NCBI RefSeq assembly: GCF_040183065.1
Contig: NC_091130.1
Span: 129,185,914-129,249,913 of the forward strand
Length of the DNA stretch: 64,000 nt
Origin: Periplaneta americana
Lineage: Eukaryota > Arthropoda > Insecta > Blattodea > Blattidae
Direction of reading: 5' to 3'
In this document: positions 1-12,071 of the stretch, one piece after another
How the letters are laid out: the number at the start of each line of letters is the position of its first letter
Position numbering within the stretch: the stretch's first letter is position 1
Made by a program: the position numbers and the translations under genes
The notes under the pieces: model-generated
What the model was told of the DNA's origin: nothing
Seen by the model: the letters and a program-made list of their open reading frames with translations, nothing else
Databases searched by the model: none

Positions 1-18
1 TTGATTTGCAGTAAGTAT
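1..18 (+). other. Possible exon end and 5' splice donor at window edge
   Basis: The first ten bases are followed by GTAAGTAT (11-18), a near-consensus 5' splice site. If an exon ended at base 10 with its last base in codon position 1, the readable codons would be Leu-Ile-Cys plus a split codon, and that phase fits the acceptors at 22181, 42187 and 58965. Ten bases are too few to identify an exon and such donors occur by chance, so this is only a pointer to look upstream. Confidence 0.2.
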
Positions 19-253
19 CTATGCTGTTTGCTTCAGATTCTTAGATTGAAAATGAAACAAATAAATTTTATTTTCTGCGGTGTTTAATATCATGTTTTGT
101 TACTGTGACCGAGAAGGACAAAGGAAACTTTTACATCATCACAATACCAGAATGAGTCTTATGGATTTTAAATTTTGATTGCTGATCGTGGAAGAGAACT
201 GTTCTTCATATTTTACAATTTAGAGGAACTATACTGTACTTATTGTAAAGCTA

Positions 254-805
254 ACAAGTATACATTCTAATGGGGACAGATAAAAAAGTTAATTTTTTTT
301 TCATTCACCATGTTAATAATGTCAAAACAAGTGACCGCAATTACGAGGCCGCGCAGAAAGTAATTTTCCCTGGGGTCGTTTACAGAAAGAAAACACAATT
401 TCATGGAAAGATTTATTGTAACAGATAAAGCAATTGTTGAGCTATTTTTCAACATATTCCCCCATCATAATTGAGTAATTGAGACATTTGTCATACTGTA
501 GGATCAACAGTGGTGCAGATGGCTGCCACACACTGATTCTGATCCCATGGTATGACAAATGTCTCAGTTTCAGTGGGGAAAATTTTCAAAAATAGCCCAA
601 CAATTGCTGTATCTGTTTCAATAAATCTTTCCACGAAATTCTACTTTCTTTCTGTAAACAGTTCCAGAGAAAATCACTTTCTGGACTGCCTTGTAATTGC
701 GATCGAGTAGCCAAAATTTGTATAAGCACATGTTTCGACATTAACATGGTGGAAGAAAAAAGTTTAACATTTTTATCTGCCCCCAATAGAGAATGTTTGC
801 TTGTA
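254..805. repeat. Foldback repeat with about 245-bp inverted arms
   Basis: The left arm (about 254-496) and right arm (about 549-805) are imperfect reverse complements around a 50-base centre. Landmarks: GGGACAGATAAAAA near 273 against the complement of TTTTTATCTGCCCC near 772, and GAGACATTTGTCATAC at 481 against GTATGACAAATGTCTC at 550. No intact ORF spans it. It looks like an old MITE or foldback element; superfamily not determined. Confidence 0.75.
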
Positions 806-2540
806 AGAAGAATTCGTTAGATGCTAAGTAAAAGTAGCCTAGTATTAAAATTTATTTACTTTTGCATATTTAGTTACTGTTACATTTATTAGTAGGCCTA
901 CTTTTCACCACGAGAATTATAAACTATTTGTTAATTACATTCAACTTTACGCTTGCGTGATTTGTGGAGCAGTTATCACACAGTTTCTCTTCTATTTTCA
1001 TAAATGTTTAAATCTCTTGAATTTTTTTTTAATTGAAGAAGTAATGTTTTTGATAATATTGTACGTATTTATTTATTTGGAAACTACAAAAACTTGTCCT
1101 CATTACGTGGTATTTACTTCCGAACTATGCAGTGGCCTTTATGCTATAAATAGGTGTTCCAATACACGAGAAATAACTGGCTTATTATCTAAATAAAAGA
1201 ATGCTACCCGAACATAAATAAATTACACTATAATCTCGAAGTGATGAACCCTTCCTCACTGTGCTTTATATCTTTTAAAAAATGTTTATAGAAATATAGC
1301 GAAGTTATCCCCCTGATATTTAAATTTCAACACGAATTTTGTCTTTACATTCATATAAAGAGTGAGAATTATTCTGACTTTGTATGTCCTGCATAAATAT
1401 AAATCACAAGAATTTAAGTACAGAAACTGAGTTTACTACAATCCTCGAAAAACTGTACTCATTGAATATCCACCTATTCCTATTCATTGAAAAAATTGAA
1501 GTGTACATGGTTTTGTTGTTCTGGGCGAAATAGGCGTAAGTTTTCTCTTCTCACAGTTCAAAGAGGATCAAGATTTAATATGTTTTTCATGGTTTGAATA
1601 TGCATTCAGATATTCTTAAATTAAGGAAGAAAAAGGAAACTGATTCATTATTAGGCACAGTCATTGCATACACATCATAAACATGATTTGCAAATGTTAA
1701 AATACCTAAATTTGTAATGTGAAACTAGTTCAAAAGGAGAATAACTGCATGCGATATTATTTCTTTCTTATGGAACATGAAAAAGACAAAAAAGTATGTG
1801 CACAGACTGTTTGAAAAGTTTGTGAACTCATTTTTTTCTTCACATTCCAGAATGGCGTCCTTTTTTTTTTTTTAAGTAATTTCTTGGAAAGTGATACACT
1901 TCCTACATTGCTGTGTCTGCTTCTGAAGTTATTTACCAACATCTTACAGAATAGTAGAATGGGCACTTTTCAGCTCTTGAGAACTTTGAAACTTCTTGTT
2001 TCGCAACTCTTTTTTCATAGTTGAAAATACTCCAAAATTTCAAGGTGCGAGATCTGTGTGATTAGCTGAATGCATTTTTTCGATTTCATTGCGCATTTTC
2101 GTACCAGTCTAACTTTGTGACCTTGCATTATCTCGAAATGCCTTTCTTGGAAAACATTTGGTCTTTTTTCTCTCTCAACATGTTCTTCAAATTTCTTCCA
2201 AGGACAGTAATGCAATATTTTCCATTGGCATTTGGTTCATTGCTGCAAAATAATCTTACTAGTACTGAAGAAGAAGATCAGCATGATTTTACCAAAAGGT
2301 GAATTAGTATTATTCTCTTTGGATAGAGGAGAATTTGCGCGCTTCCATAGTGGAGATTGTCTTGCTTCAAGATCGGAGCTTCTCACATAACTGTCATTCC
2401 ATAATTATAATGGTGTTGAAAAATGATGGATAAATCCGTGATTGTATTTCATGATAACAGATTTTGACTTATTCTCTTTTCTGATCTTGTGTAGATTACG
2501 TGAAGCCCACATTGTACAAACACAATTCATGTATTTTTTT
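806..2540. other. AT-rich non-coding stretch
   Basis: Only short ORFs without domain resemblance and homopolymer runs (for example the T run near 1861). I see no TIR, tRNA-like box or splice-bounded reading frame here. Confidence 0.5.
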
Positions 2541-2542
2541 TT

Positions 2543-2795
2543 TACTTAATTACTTAACAATACTGTATCAACTACTGGGTTATTTAGTATCGATGGAATT
2601 GTTGATAGCGAGATGGTATTTGGCAACATGAAGCCGAGGATTTGCCATAGATTATCTGACATTCACTTTACATTTGGAGAAAACCTCGGAAAAACCCAAC
2701 CAGATAATCAGCCCAAGTGGAAATCGAACAAATGCTCGAGTACACCTCCAAATATCAGGCAAATGCACTACCACCTGAGCTACATTGGTGGCCAT
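2543..2795 (-). repeat. tRNA-derived SINE, family E, copy 1
   Basis: Read on the minus strand it begins with a tRNA-like head (GTAGCTCAGGTGGTAGTGC, an A-box-type segment) and passes through a TTATCTGGTTGGGTTTTTCC body to a 3' end resembling GTTGATACAGTATTGTTAA. The body and tail resemble family D at 47.3 and 55.5 kb, so E and D look like subfamilies sharing a 3' part. Divergent copy, no clear target duplication. Confidence 0.65.
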
Positions 2796-2972
2796 GATTC
2801 ATTTTAAGATATTCAGTTGCAATGTGATGAATCTTCTCTCATGACATTCCTCCAAGAACACAAAAATTTCCAGACAATCGTTTATCTTCAGACAGTAACT
2901 CTTTTACCCCGACACATTTCTATATGCACTGATTCGTATGAGGTTTATCATTATAGTGTTTCAGCTATTTAA

Positions 2973-3188
2973 AGAGGTGGAACTTTAACTGAGAGGATTT
3001 GATCCAACATCGGGATGGGAATCTGGTGTGGCTTAGTGGATAGAGCATCAGCACGTAGAGCTGAAAACCCGGGTTCAAATCCTGGTGCCGGAGAGAATTT
3101 TTCTCTGTTCCGCTCATCTTTCATCATATGATGACGCAAATTATCTGCACGGAAATATCATATGTACTTCAGTACATCATAATAATAT
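2973..3188 (+). repeat. tRNA-derived SINE, family F, single copy
   Basis: Contains a tRNA-like module with A-box TGGCTTAGTGGATAGAGC and B-box GGTTCAAATCC, then GAGAGAATTTTTCTCTGTTCC and a tail with CATCATATGATGACGC and ATATCATATGTACTTC. The same order of blocks forms each half of the inverted composite at 18430-19161, which identifies it as the monomeric form. Confidence 0.75.
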
Positions 3189-3464
3189 TTTAAAACTGCA
3201 GATCTTTCCAATGAACTTCACCATAAGTCTGAGTAATGAGGCAAAGAGTTTTTGAACTACTATGTCCAAACAAAACACAGAATTCAGTTTATTAGTACCA
3301 TACTACATAGCCTCTGCAATGCTGAAATATGTCATGGCTCCACCGTTTTAGAATGGATATGTTAACATTGTAATAAGTCTGCTTTTGCAATCGAAAGAAA
3401 ATGAATACATCATTTTCAAAGTACATATATGTGCTGCTATAATGTTATGTTGTTTGTTGTTTAG

Positions 3465-3590
3465 CCAAATACATATCTGAACCTCACAAGTGATACCAAC
3501 AAGGCACCACTTGTGAGACAACTAGGCCAGGAAAAAATGGGGTAGGGTGGCCAGTTTCTTTCCCCCCTCTATTGCATATATCGCCAATTA
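3465..3590 (+). repeat. Dispersed repeat, shared with 31598-31712
   Basis: A segment around CCTCACAAGTGATACCAACA and GACAACTAGGCCAGG recurs in reverse complement at 31598-31712. Only these two divergent copies are visible, so the element class is not assigned. Confidence 0.55.
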
Positions 3591-3683
3591 GCTACATATT
3601 ACATTAATCAGACTTTATATGCATACAAACAATTGTTCTTCCTCTGACACATATCGTCAAGTGAGATGTATTGCCTGATAATA

Positions 3684-4522
3684 CAGTAGAACTTGGTTAT
3701 AACGACATCCAAGGGATCTTGAAAATTATGTTGTTATAAACGAGTGTCGTAGTAACCGAGATTCATATTATCAGTCTAGTGAGGTGGAATATGAAAAATA
3801 ATAAACATAATTAGGCTTATTTTAGATTTATGTATTCACTTTTAAGCATACCATGAACACAATAAAATGCATGTACAATGATAAATACAGTATTCTGCAT
3901 TAAAACAGTTTGTTCATTACTCACCAGACTTATTTACTGAGGAGTGAAGTAATCAGTCATTTTACTCTGTTGTCTCCTACTTGCCCAATATACACTTTCT
4001 AAATTAAATTCTATGTTCATTATTTCAGTTGCAATTTCACTGCTCCTTCTCCTAGCTTCATACTCCCTCCTCTAGCTTCATAGAAATATTCACAATTCTA
4101 ATGGCTTCTAAGGGGTCACTCACTTCTTTTAGTGGCCATACTGTGTTAAAATGCGTGCACTTGGTGAAAACTTCCTGTCGAAACTGACCGCATGCAGGCA
4201 CCATTAATACCGTATTAATTCGGGCAGGTTACAATGGGATGGGGAATCTGCCTGCATTCCAGAGGTCTATGATAGAAGGGAACAGTAAAGGATTTGCCAG
4301 ATTTCAGCAAAATATTTCTTAAAATACTTGGGATCTTAGAAAATTGTATTCCAAACTGAGGTTGAAAATGACGTTATATGCGAGGTAGACGCATATACGT
4401 TTGTCGTATTAAGCAAGGTAGAAAAGCATATATCTTATGGGGAATTAGTTGGGACCACAGAATATTTGACGTTATAGGCGAGGTGTCGCACAAAATGAGG
4501 TCGCTATAACCAAGTTCTACTG
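3684..4522. mobile_element. Non-autonomous pogo/Tigger-type DNA element
   Basis: Terminal inverted repeats CAGTAGAACTTGGTTATA (left) and TATAACCAAGTTCTACTG (right) are perfect over at least 18 bases and each is flanked by TA (3682-3683 and 4523-4524), the Tc1/mariner/pogo target duplication. Sub-terminal blocks around GTTATAAACGAG and CGTTATAGGCGAGG are also inverted. About 840 bp with no transposase ORF, so a deletion derivative or MITE. The pogo assignment rests on TIR style only. Confidence 0.85.
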
Positions 4523-4835
4523 TAGATGTACATATCAGCCAGAATCTCAATCAGAGGCAAGCTATATGTTGAGGAGTGCCAATCAAGTCTTCTTCTCGCC
4601 ATCTTGGATATCCTAGCATTTGGATTTGTTTCCATTTTTCGAATTAAATTAACTTTTCCCGCAAGAGAAGATTTTTTTCTTTTCACAACCATTTTTTTCT
4701 AGTGATATGTATAATAATGGTGAAAAATTCCATCTCTTCATTGTAGTAGAACTGATACCACACTCCTCAGCGAGCACAATACAACAAAGATAAGAAGTGA
4801 TTGTCATGGGTGCTGCTACATGGATTATTGAATAT

Positions 4836-5008
4836 GATTGGTTCTCGCAAAGATCAGGAATTTGCAGACTTTGTTCTGTTCTGCTGTGTCTCATTCTACT
4901 TGTGATTGGTTCTTGCAAAGGGTGGAAATTAGCAAACTGTTTGTGTCCTGTTCAGCTTTGTGTTATTCTGCTTGTGATTGGATCTCACAAAGGGTGGGAA
5001 TTAGATGA
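4836..5008 (+). repeat. Three tandem units of about 74 bp carrying ATTGG boxes
   Basis: Three consecutive degenerate units each contain TGATTGG followed by TCTCGCAAAG or a variant, near 4838, 4903 and 4974. ATTGG is the reverse of a CCAAT box, so each unit carries one at the same spacing. No gene start is evident nearby; regulatory function is untested. Confidence 0.55.
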
Positions 5009-5254
5009 ATAGGAACGCAGCTTCATGTAGACATGGTGAGGGAGAGGGAATCATGATGGTGAGGCAGCAGCATTGCCAAGTCAAAAAAAGAGAACTATTT
5101 TACACATTGAATCGAAATGCATTTATTTTTGCATTAGTAGAGATTTAAAAATATCACTTAAAAACAATTTTTAATGTAAAATGTGGGTTTCACAACAAAT
5201 AGAATAACTCTAAATCGGATATAAAAATACATTGATCATAGTAGGCCAATATTA

Positions 5255-5925
5255 GTACATTATGCAACGAGCCTATAATGGTTGTAATTAAGAAGCGAGT
5301 ATGTTTATGAAACGAGCGCAAGTGAGTTTCATAATTTTCATACGAGTGTCTTAATTACCATTATAGGCAAGTTTCATACGACTTTTTATGCTCGACCATA
5401 TTTCTAACTTGAAATTATTCATAAGTATTCATGTTATTCTTATCTGACTGGGCAGCAGAACTGACCTTGTGCAATATCTCGTAAATTGTGAGATGTGTGC
5501 AGATGCGAAAGTATTGATTTTTTCCTAGAAACAAATGTCATTGACCTTGATATAATCCAGAGAGTAAAATATAGATTAATCTTGATATAACCTTGAAATT
5601 GATTTAGATATTGAAAAAAACGAGGTGACAAATTGAGTTTATTTGAATATTATTTACAATTAACGCTAATTATTATAGTAACAGAACGTAACCTTCTGCG
5701 ACAGTATTGGATTTCCAGCCTCCGTGATGTTTCGCTAGTTGTCTTTCGATTGCATATCCGAGAATAATCGATACTTGCGCTTTCATATTGCTACAATGGT
5801 GTTTTCTGATTGGTGGAACACCTGAACTTTAATGAATAGGTGTACTTTAATGAGGTCCATTAAAGGGCTGCTATCAGGTGTATAATTACTACATTTCGCC
5901 ATGGTCGAGCATAAAATAATTATTG
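5255..5925. repeat. Nested palindromic repeat element
   Basis: An inner palindrome (5267-5385) pairs GCCTATAATGG...TAATTAAG with CTTAATTACCATTATAGGC across a centre rich in CGAG/CTCG words. TTATGCTCGACCAT (near 5387) is mirrored by ATGGTCGAGCATAA (near 5902), about 500 bp apart, giving a larger inverted pair around AT-rich filler. Probably a non-autonomous DNA element; boundaries are approximate. Confidence 0.55.
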
Positions 5926-8569
5926 GCATCGTGAAATTTCGACGTTAAATGCGGAAAAATGTTAAGTGGAGGTTGCCTAAAATCGGATTCTACTATATTG
6001 AAATCTTATACAGTCGTAGTTAGCAGTATGATTGTTGTACTGTTTGTGAAGGATTCATGTGAAACTGCACACTGTGCTGCTAGACGATTGTCTTTGCTAG
6101 GAATATTAACAATAGACAATTTTCTCACAAATTTAAATCAACACTGTCGATTTGATCTATACTTAGCGAAAGTATTCACTAATAATATAATAATATTTGA
6201 TGTTTCACATTGTACTCTTGTTTTAAAATCTACCTCCACTGCAGTAACACAGCTATTTGCTTGACTACCAATAATATACTATAAATATCGATACATCGTC
6301 AGTCTAATCACCCAAATACTGGAAATTTTGTGTGGATTTCACCATACAGAGTTTCCAGAAAATTGGAAATTTTCGAGGTTGGAAACCCTATATCTGAACT
6401 ACATACGCATCAACAAAATTAACTTCAATGTATTTAAAAAAAAAAACGAAATGAAGACAATTATGAACACAATAATTGAACAGTTATTATAAGTTGGGTA
6501 ATACCTACAATAATTATTGTAAATTTGTATGAATTTCAATTTAAGTGTGTTATGCATGAACTGAATTTTTTTCGATATTATTTCTTTAAATAATTAGACA
6601 TTTTGACTTGTTTCAGTCTCAGATCAATTCTAACCTCCTTCACCCTCAAGTCCATCACCCAAATTTCATTCAAGTTTGTAATAATATTATGAAGTATATT
6701 AATGTAATGCATATATCTGAGTAGGTAGTATGCTTTTTTACGTCTTTATTTGCCTAGTTAATTTTCTGTAAATATTATTTTGTGTGAGTCTTTCCATAAC
6801 TTGATTATTTGTAGGTACATTTTACAAATAATATGTATATTTCTCTTCTATGTTATCAGCCACATTTTTTCATTTAATTTTTTATTGTCATGAACACATA
6901 TTTGTTATACATTTATTTCATGAACAACTAGAGATTCAGAAAAGTAAGCTTTTTGTATCTACACAAAAATGCTTCTTCTGTCAGTTAATTCTTTCTTCTC
7001 GCCATTATTTAAATTTTTCTTACATTCTCATACAAATGATATTTATCAAAAAATCAATATCGTGAGAAAATTAATTTTACATGTCTGAAAATATACACGA
7101 ATATGTAATTATGTACATTCTCATTGGTGAAGAGGTGCATTAAAAATGTGCATAAAATGTGTCATGTACCATAATTAGATTTTTTTGTGGGTAACAGAGA
7201 GACATTGATTATGAATGGAGATAGACTCCAAGACAAGTGTAGTGGGTTATTCTTTATAACAATGTTACTACTGTAGAGTTTATAAAATATTTATCACTAA
7301 AATATCTTCTGTGACAAACAATTTAACATGTCAGTTACTGACTGTTAATGGTTAGGGTTTATGTTATATAATAGCTGTTTGTTGTATGTATCTTTTGCGA
7401 GCATGATCTGTATGACTGCCTGTGAATGTTTTTTTTTTCTACTCGAGGATAAGGGAATATTTAGTATACCTCAAAGAGGGATTAGTAAAAGTTTATTTTA
7501 TTATGTAAATAGTCCATTTCGAGAAAGTAATACTTCGACTTATTGTGTAATTTTCTGAAAGATTATTTTGTTTTGGATGAATTAATATTTATTATGACAC
7601 TTTCACATGTTCATTTATATAGGAGGAAACAACTTTCAGTGCCATAAATATTGGAAAAGATGTTGAAATATTGCTTAAAAAAGTACAATTTAGTGTGAAA
7701 CTTGTTATTATGCTATTTGTTATACAGGGAATTTGTGGTTATGTCTTATGTATAAACAGAAATATGCTTCTTGAATGTACGAAGAATTGATTTCATTCTT
7801 CATTTGATGCAGAGTGAATTCTGATTGATGTGCAAATGTTCAGATGAATCAATTTGAGGTCTTGCTGAAGCAACTTTTTTTCTTTTTTTTTTATAGTTTC
7901 TTTATGTTTAGTCTGTAATGACAGTTTCTTAATCATTTTACTGATTACAAGTAGCTTTTCCCATTATTATAGAATATCAATCATAGCAAATGCTACATTT
8001 CTCAAGAAGCTGAACTGTGGTGGGTAGAATACCTTTATGCATGTGGCCAATTTTTTTATTGCAGTGATTGTACAAATGCATCTTCTCTTTGGTGTATGCA
8101 TATTATTCGTTTCACTTCTAATGTAGTTTATACATTTAGTTCATGTATTTATTATCCATTAATTCATTGAAGTTGAAAAGGAGCTCATTAAGCGTGACAA
8201 ATAACCAAGTGCTGCCTTATAATATTTTATTATAATACATATTTCCTATATGTGAATCAATCATTTGTAAATACCATAACATAATTCTTACAATGCAAAT
8301 AATTATTTGATCTCACGCACTGTTCAGTGAACATGAACATGTTGTGTCAAAATCTCAGTGCAACAATATTTATTGCTAGGAGAATCTATATCAGGTGTTA
8401 AATAAAATTTGGGGTTATATAATATTATCCAGATTCTTGGCTGTATGTAATGAATATTTATGAGTTATAATAGGACAAGTAAGTGATGTATTTACTGAAT
8501 TTTTTTTTCTTAAATGCTGCTTCTGAATTGGTTGTTACATACCTATATTTTTTTCCCAAACTTTCTTTT
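5926..8569. other. AT-rich stretch without recognisable features
   Basis: Contains a 101-codon ORF (5959-6264) and several 60-70-codon ORFs, none with a motif, a splice boundary or family resemblance. No repeats with TIR or tRNA boxes were recognised. Confidence 0.45.
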
Positions 8570-8571
8570 TA

Positions 8572-8775
8572 ATATCGGTTATTTAACAATGCTGTATCAA
8601 CTGTAGTTATCTAGCATCAGAATTGGTGATAGCGAGATAGATTACCTGACTTTAATTTTACAGTTATGAAACATCTCGGGGAAATCCCAACGAGATAATC
8701 AGTCCAAGCAGGATTAGAATCCACGTCTGAGCATACCGTCAGATCCAGAAACTAGCATCTTATCCCTGAAGTACA
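8572..8775 (-). repeat. tRNA-derived SINE, family E, copy 2
   Basis: The plus strand reads TTATTTAACAATGCTGTATC, then GATAGCGAGATAG, CTCGGGGAAATCCC and GATAATCAGTCCAAG, the same order as the minus-strand SINE at 2543-2795. The tRNA-like head is eroded. Confidence 0.6.
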
Positions 8776-8963
8776 TCTGTGACCTCCCACAGTTAGTGTT
8801 TATACAAATATTGCTGTTATGTATATAGTCTTTTGTGCCACACAAGTGAAATCGTAGGATATTATATATTACTGCTTTGTACAATAATTTATTAGGTAGA
8901 TTCCTGCAAATGAATGTCACCATATCCTTATACCAATCAATATGAAACTATTTACCCTTAATA

Positions 8964-9653
8964 CGAGGCGCGTCCATAAAGTAACTTTCCCACTCGTCCC
9001 AAAGCTAGTAAACCATATGTTGCGCGAAGCGACTGCGTGTACGTGATAGAGTAATGTCCTGGCATGGTGCATGCGCTAGAGGAACTTCCAGAGTGCTCTC
9101 AGTAGCTTCGTTACATTGGTTGAAGATGAACGTTCCTATTCCAGCTCCTGCCGAGTGTGAAGTGCGGTCAGTGATAAAGTTTTTGAATGCACAGGGCATA
9201 GTGCCGATTGAAATTGATCGTCAGCTGTGCCAGGTCTATGGGCCTAACGTCATGAGCAAGCAGATGGTGCGTTGCTCCACAAGGTCGTCTGTGACGATGG
9301 TTGGCCTCCCACTGCGCTCCTCGTCATGCACATTTTGGCGTCCTGCTGAAAATTGACTACAGCAACAACACACCATCTGCTTGCCCATTGACCTGGCACA
9401 GCTGACGATCAATTTCAATCGGCACTATGCCCTGTGCATTCAAAAACTTTATCACTGACTGCATTTCACACATGGCGGGAGCTGGAATAGGAGCGTTCAT
9501 CTTCAACCAATGCAACAAAGCTATGAGAGCACTCGGGAAGTTCCACTAGCGCAATCGGCCTGCCAGGACATTACTCTATCACGTACACGCAGTCGCTTCG
9601 CTGGTTTGCTAGCTGTGGGACGAGTGGGAAAGTTACTTTATGGACGCGCCTCA
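8964..9653. mobile_element. Palindromic (foldback) mariner derivative
   Basis: Bounded by TA on both sides, with near-identical ends CGAGGCGCGTCCATAAAGTA and the reverse complement TACTTTATGGACGCGCCTCA. The left arm (+ strand, ATG at 9126) encodes a mariner transposase start, MNVPIPAPAECEVRSVIKF, followed by a helix-turn-helix-like DNA-binding region. The right arm carries the same start on the minus strand and continues further, through RQNVHDEERSGRPTI, a linker typical of mariner transposases. Two head-to-head 5' ends replace the catalytic domain, so no transposase can be made. Confidence 0.85.
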
Positions 9654-10813
9654 TATTTACTCTTAATAGATAAACTAAATACACACATAACTTGGTTTTT
9701 ATCAGATTTATAATGACGTGAGGCAAAATAGTAGTTCTGTTGATAGACATTAGTTGTTTCACATATTGATAAAATATGCCGAAGATGAAAAATGTTCGTT
9801 TACAATTTCAAGCACTGATCTTTAACTGAAACCAGTCTCATAAGGAAGGGATCACTTGCTAAAAGAAAACAAAAATCGAAGGTAGAGCTAAATGCACATA
9901 ATAATTTTAAAAAGGCACTACAACAATAAAATGTTGTAAAATCTCTCCATAAAATTTTACCTGTTGTGTTATCTACTTTATCTTCATGATACTATTCCTT
10001 ATTAGCTAAATTATTTTTCACACAAAACAAAGACCTAATTTAGCTCGTCATTCTCTAGACTAGCATATAAAAGCTTAAATTGCTGTAGGATGCCTTGCTG
10101 TTGGTATACATTTTCTTTCAGTACTCTGTGAGCACGTACTCAACCAGACCCTACTATTTTTGTTTCTCGCAACGAGAGATGCATTGGAGATTAGAAATTT
10201 GTGAAATGTGGCAGAAAAGAACAAAGTATTGTGAAGGACAACACTTTGAAGTTCTGTGCCTTTGCCAGCAGATTTCTATTTTATGAGCAACGTAAGAAAT
10301 TCAAAGTTAATAGTTAAAAAATTATAGACTAGGTTTAATTTAAAATGTAATTAGTTTTAACGTATTTTGTAGCTTTATATTTGGTAAAAAAAAATATTGT
10401 TTGAAGGCCAGTTACTAAAAATGTTATTCAATATGATGACCGCTTTTATTAATGAAATACTGTTGTGTAAACAGTATAACAGACGAAAAACAAATTGTAA
10501 TACACTCAGAATGAGTTGTGCCTTGAATGTGCGTGATGTATTAATTATTTTTAGAGGCAGCATTAAGACATTGGGTTTTTTTATTTTATTAATACAATTT
10601 TCGTCTGAACGATATTTATTAGAAGTTTGTGGCCTTGATATCAGTACTTAATATCATTATTAAAAAAATCGAATCTTCTTATACAAGTTATTGCATATTT
10701 TCGTTCTACAATTAAAATATATTTCAGTACAGAACCAAATACTATACAATTTGAAGAGAATGCAGCATCTTGCAGTACATACATGCATAGATATATTAAA
10801 TAAACACTATAAT

Positions 10814-10864
<51 letters not shown>

Positions 10865-11450
10865 CCTTTAATGTCCTCTGCTTTCCACATCAGCATCATT
10901 TTTGGTCTTTTGTCACTTGTTATTCTTTTCACATGTCTCTCCTCCAAAAATCTGCCTCTGTTAATATAATAATAAATGATAATAAATTAACTTTTCATTA
11001 CGAAAAGGTTGCAGGTTTGACAAAGCTTATTATATATAATTTGGAAAACACACCTACAAGGTAAAATGATTTACATTTGAAACAGTTAGAAAATCGAAAA
11101 TACAAAACATCAGAAAAATTTACACCTAAATAGCTTATATGCTTATATTGCAGTTAAGCAAAGGATATTAGTATCATAAGAAATGTTGGAATGATTTGAA
11201 TGCATATACTGCGAGAAAAATAATAACTACGGATTTATTGACATTGATATCAAAACCCATCAGTTAAGATAACTTGAAATTTCCATTATCATTCCCATAC
11301 AAGTGATTTCTCAATATCTGAACTGATCCTATGAAGGCACTAATGGCTATTTCCTATTTTTTTCCTTATTGTCTGCATAATGTCCACGTTTCCTCTCCAT
11401 ATGATAATAAATTTTATACTATAGAGCTATAAATAAGCTGTTTTATTTTA
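9654..11450. other. AT-rich stretch with a TAA microsatellite
   Basis: No supported gene. A TAA/ATA microsatellite lies at about 10811-10862; the Asn run in the overlapping ORF is its translation. The remainder is unassigned AT-rich sequence. Confidence 0.5.
10811..10862. repeat. (TAA)n microsatellite
   Basis: An uninterrupted trinucleotide repeat of about 17 units. Repeats of this motif in the window often mark LINE or SINE tails, but no element body is recognisable upstream of this one. Confidence 0.9.
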
Positions 11451-11710
11451 CTATATAGTACGAGAAAAATTCGTACCGGCACCGGGAATCGAACCCAGGA
11501 CCTCTCAGCTCTGTGCGCTGAGTGCTCTTTCCAACTGAGCTATGCCGGGACACGATCCACGGCGCCGGCTGAACCCCTCATAATGCTTTCGGCCGGTGCC
11601 GTGGATCGTGTCCCGGCATAGCTCAGTTGGAAAGAGCACTCAGCGCACAGAGCTGAGAGGTCCTGGGTTCGATTCCCGGTGCCGGTACGAATTTTTCCCG
11701 TACTATATAT
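11451..11710. repeat. Near-perfect palindrome of two tRNA-like SINE modules (family A)
   Basis: Arms of about 120 bp (11451-11569 and 11591-11710) are almost perfect reverse complements around a 21-base spacer. Each contains a 73-nt tRNA-like unit: 11613-11685 on + and 11476-11548 on -. The unit folds as a cloverleaf: acceptor CCGGCAT with GTGCCGG, D arm GCTC/GAGC, anticodon stem TCAGC/GCTGA, T arm CTGGG-TTCGATT-CCCGG. The anticodon loop GCACAGA has C rather than U at position 33, which argues against a working tRNA. Both arms end in a TACGAGAAAAATTCGTACC-type block. Related copies lie at 17530 and 49440. Confidence 0.85.
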
Positions 11711-12017
11711 TAATAATACATACTGGCTACTTCATAGTAACCATGTAGTATTCAATGAGGTGAGCAAGACCTCATTTAAATGAATATGTTTTATTTTGTT
11801 CAAAATGTTTCTACTTTATATAGTAACAAGTTTAGTGTTTCAATTATTTTTTATCCTTCACTTACTGTACTATTTCTTCAATTTCAGATGTCCTTATTCC
11901 ATTGATCTTTAATATTGATTCCAAATATTTGAATTTATTAACTGCTTTAATTTCCTCATTTTCAATCTCCAGTTTGTCACTCATCATCATCATCATATAA
12001 TAATAGTAGTAGTAGTA

Positions 12018-12071
<54 letters not shown>

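Noticed and set aside
5959-6264. 101-codon ORF as a host gene
   Set aside because: No motif, no splice signals in phase and overall composition like the surrounding AT-rich DNA.
11476-11685. Two functional tRNA genes
   Set aside because: Cloverleaf folds, but the anticodon loop lacks U33 and related SINE copies with leader and tail exist; treated as SINE heads.
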